Positions 6,864-7,746 of a stretch of 7,746 nucleotides of DNA are shown here, piece after piece. The notes under the pieces are model-generated. The model was not told where the DNA came from, ran no database searches, and worked only from the letters and a program-made list of their open reading frames with translations. A program made the position numbers and the translations under genes. The DNA lies in contig CACXGS010000325.1 in assembly GCA_902767195.1 (NCBI GenBank), forward strand, positions 1-7,746. The letters are read 5' to 3'. Origin of the DNA: an uncultured Lachnospiraceae bacterium (GTDB lineage: Bacteria; Bacillota_A; Clostridia; Lachnospirales; Lachnospiraceae). Position 1 is the stretch's first letter; each line of letters starts with the position of its first letter.

Positions 6864-7481
6864 CTAACTGTCCTCTGATGGTTCCCGGGACAGTCCTTCC
6901 AGGTGCTGTTTCATTTCCTCGGTCAGGACAGACCGCTCCAGTCTCAGCCTTTCCATGGTCAGGAGCTGCTTCCTTTTCTGGCAGGAGTACAGCTGCCCGA
7001 CAGCCATCTGGGTAGCCAGATCCGGGCAGTCTATCACAAGCTGGCGGATCATATGTATGGAAAGAACCTTTACTGAGGAATTACCCTGAATCGCGATCAG
7101 TCTCTGTTTCTTGATATGTGGATGTTCATTAAAATACCAGGCAAAATAATAGGGATCCATAATCCCGTTGCGGAACTCAATCGACACAAAATTAGAAGGG
7201 ATGATCTTCCCCTCATGCTGCTTTCCCAAAACAGCGGCCTGGTGAAAGGATGTCAGGCCAATCACAATACTGTTCTCCCTGGCCAGATTCAGACTCTTCA
7301 CCTTCTTTGGCTCCACAAGGGCCGTAGGCACCTCATAATCATGAATCCCGTTATCTTCATCCAGAAGCTGGCTGATAGAAAGAATCGGGTATTCAATACC
7401 CTGGGAAGGAACCTTGGGCTTGATTCGGTTCAATACCACTCCATGTGTAATTGTGCTGATCTTATCAAGCTGTAATTCCAC
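6864..7481 (-). CDS. Half-size HsdS-like DNA specificity protein (single target-recognition domain)
   Basis: 205 residues, about half a normal type I specificity subunit. Residues 1-130 look like one target-recognition domain, opening LDKISTITHGVVLNR and containing SIVIGLTSFHQAAVLG and IIPSNFVSIEFRNG, where typical HsdS proteins have analogous strands. Residues 131-165 (IQGNSSVKVLSIHMIRQLVI, then a QMAVGQLY helix) match the conserved end of such a domain. Residues 165-198 form a single helix-rich arm. In known half-HsdS proteins two copies pair to read a two-part site; this is inferred here. The start is GTG at 7481 with a perfect AGGAGG (7489-7494) 7 bases upstream and a promoter just before it. 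A TTG at 7664 in the same frame would add 61 residues but lies upstream of that promoter. It is the first gene of the run and is followed after 12 bases by the HsdM-like gene. No HsdR is seen. Confidence 0.8.
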   Translation of the reverse strand: MELQLDKISTITHGVVLNRIKPKVPSQGIEYPILSISQLLDEDNGIHDYEVPTALVEPKKVKSLNLARENSIVIGLTSFHQAAVLGKQHEGKIIPSNFVSIEFRNGIMDPYYFAWYFNEHPHIKKQRLIAIQGNSSVKVLSIHMIRQLVIDCPDLATQMAVGQLYSCQKRKQLLTMERLRLERSVLTEEMKQHLEGLSREPSEDS

Positions 7482-7488
7482 AGTGATT

Positions 7489-7494
7489 CCTCCT
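7489..7494 (-). promoter_or_regulatory. Ribosome binding site AGGAGG that fixes the GTG start of the HsdS-like gene
   Basis: AGGAGG on the minus strand is separated by 7 bases from GTG at 7481. This is the strongest ribosome binding site in the window and decides against the longer reading from 7664. Confidence 0.9.
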
Positions 7495-7551
7495 GACTTC
7501 CCGGTGATCCATCGAATATTACAGAGTGACCCATAATCCCTCGTATCGTTT

Positions 7552-7580
7552 ATTATATCGTCTTTTTCAAGAATTCTCAA
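7552..7580 (-). promoter_or_regulatory. Sigma-A type promoter for the HsdS-like / HsdM-like / ftsK run
   Basis: On the minus strand, TTGAGA (7580-7575) and a perfect TATAAT (7557-7552) are separated by exactly 17 bases. An A/T-rich block (about 7581-7616) lies directly upstream and could act as an UP element. Initiation is expected near 7544-7546, giving a leader of about 64 bases before the GTG at 7481. No repressor operator is obvious, although two similar words, GGGTCAC and GGATCAC, occur in the leader. This is the only strong promoter I see, so it probably also feeds ftsK. Confidence 0.85.
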
Positions 7581-7664
7581 TAAAAAATATAAATATTTTT
7601 GCAAATAACACTTTTTTTCGCAAGTGCAAGGTTGCAAGTTGAACTGTATCGCTACTAATCCCAA

Positions 7665-7746
7665 TCAACGGACAACCGGTTCCGTCGCAGAGGCGTTGCC
7701 CACTCCCGGTAAGCTATCTGCCTGTTCCGACTGGGGCGGCTGAGGC
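7665..7746 (-). CDS. Possible C-terminal tail of an upstream gene (fragment, unidentified)
   Basis: One minus-strand frame is open from the window edge to TGA at 7665-7667. It gives 26 residues rich in Pro, Gln, Ala and Glu (starts PQPPQSEQADSL, ends EPVVR). Codon choice looks ordinary, whereas the alternative minus-strand frame uses many rare arginine codons. The region is also more G/C-rich than the A/T-rich promoter zone beside it, as expected where coding sequence ends. The piece is too short to identify and could be chance. Between its stop and the promoter (about 7581-7664) I see only a short imperfect repeat of TGCAAG and A/T-rich DNA, with no convincing terminator. Confidence 0.35.
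   Translation of the reverse strand, partial: PQPPQSEQADSLPGVGNASATEPVVR

Noticed and set aside
5463..7481. A functional type I restriction-modification locus
   Set aside because: No HsdR in the window, the S protein is half-size, and the M protein lacks the AdoMet and NPPF motifs.
7598..7632. Small hairpin or TGCAAG repeats as a terminator of the right-edge gene
   Set aside because: Pairing is only about five base pairs with A-rich loops, and no T-run follows in the minus direction.
7482..7664. 61-residue N-terminal extension of the HsdS-like protein from a TTG at 7664
   Set aside because: The extension spans the TTGAGA-17-TATAAT promoter, has no ribosome binding site, and does not look like an HsdS N terminus. 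AGGAGG plus GTG at 7481 is far better.

Overview
The window reads as a piece of a chromosome from a low-to-mid G+C Firmicute, most likely a Lachnospiraceae-type Clostridia. This is inferred from the consecutive order ftsK, folD, rimO, pgsA, the strong AGGAG-type ribosome binding sites, and the protein style. Every gene I accept lies on the minus strand, so transcription runs from right to left. There are no tRNAs, rRNAs, CRISPR arrays or insertion sequences.

Layout in transcription order. At the far right (7665-7746) there is a possible C-terminal tail of an upstream gene. A clear sigma-A type promoter follows (7552-7580: TTGAGA, 17 bp, TATAAT). It drives a compact run: a half-size HsdS-like specificity protein (7481-6864, GTG start), an HsdM-like protein (6851-5463), and the DNA translocase FtsK/SpoIIIE (5445-2509), with gaps of 12 and 17 bases. 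A 107-base gap holding a perfect 12-bp hairpin separates ftsK from folD (2401-1553). folD overlaps rimO (1553-171) by one base (TAATG), and rimO overlaps pgsA (193 to beyond base 1) by 23 bases.

Four of the genes are ordinary housekeeping functions: chromosome translocation at division or sporulation (FtsK), one-carbon folate metabolism (FolD), methylthiolation of ribosomal protein S12 (RimO) and phosphatidylglycerol synthesis (PgsA).

The unusual part is the pair ahead of ftsK. It resembles the M and S subunits of a type I restriction-modification system, but no HsdR is present. The M protein keeps the overall HsdM order of segments yet has lost both catalytic signatures: the AdoMet-binding DPACGTGGF-type motif reads VPEFQYGIL, and the NPPF catalytic motif reads FMPD. 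The best reading is a catalytically dead MS-type DNA-binding pair co-transcribed with ftsK. Its function is unknown; a role connected with chromosome handling is my inference from context only.
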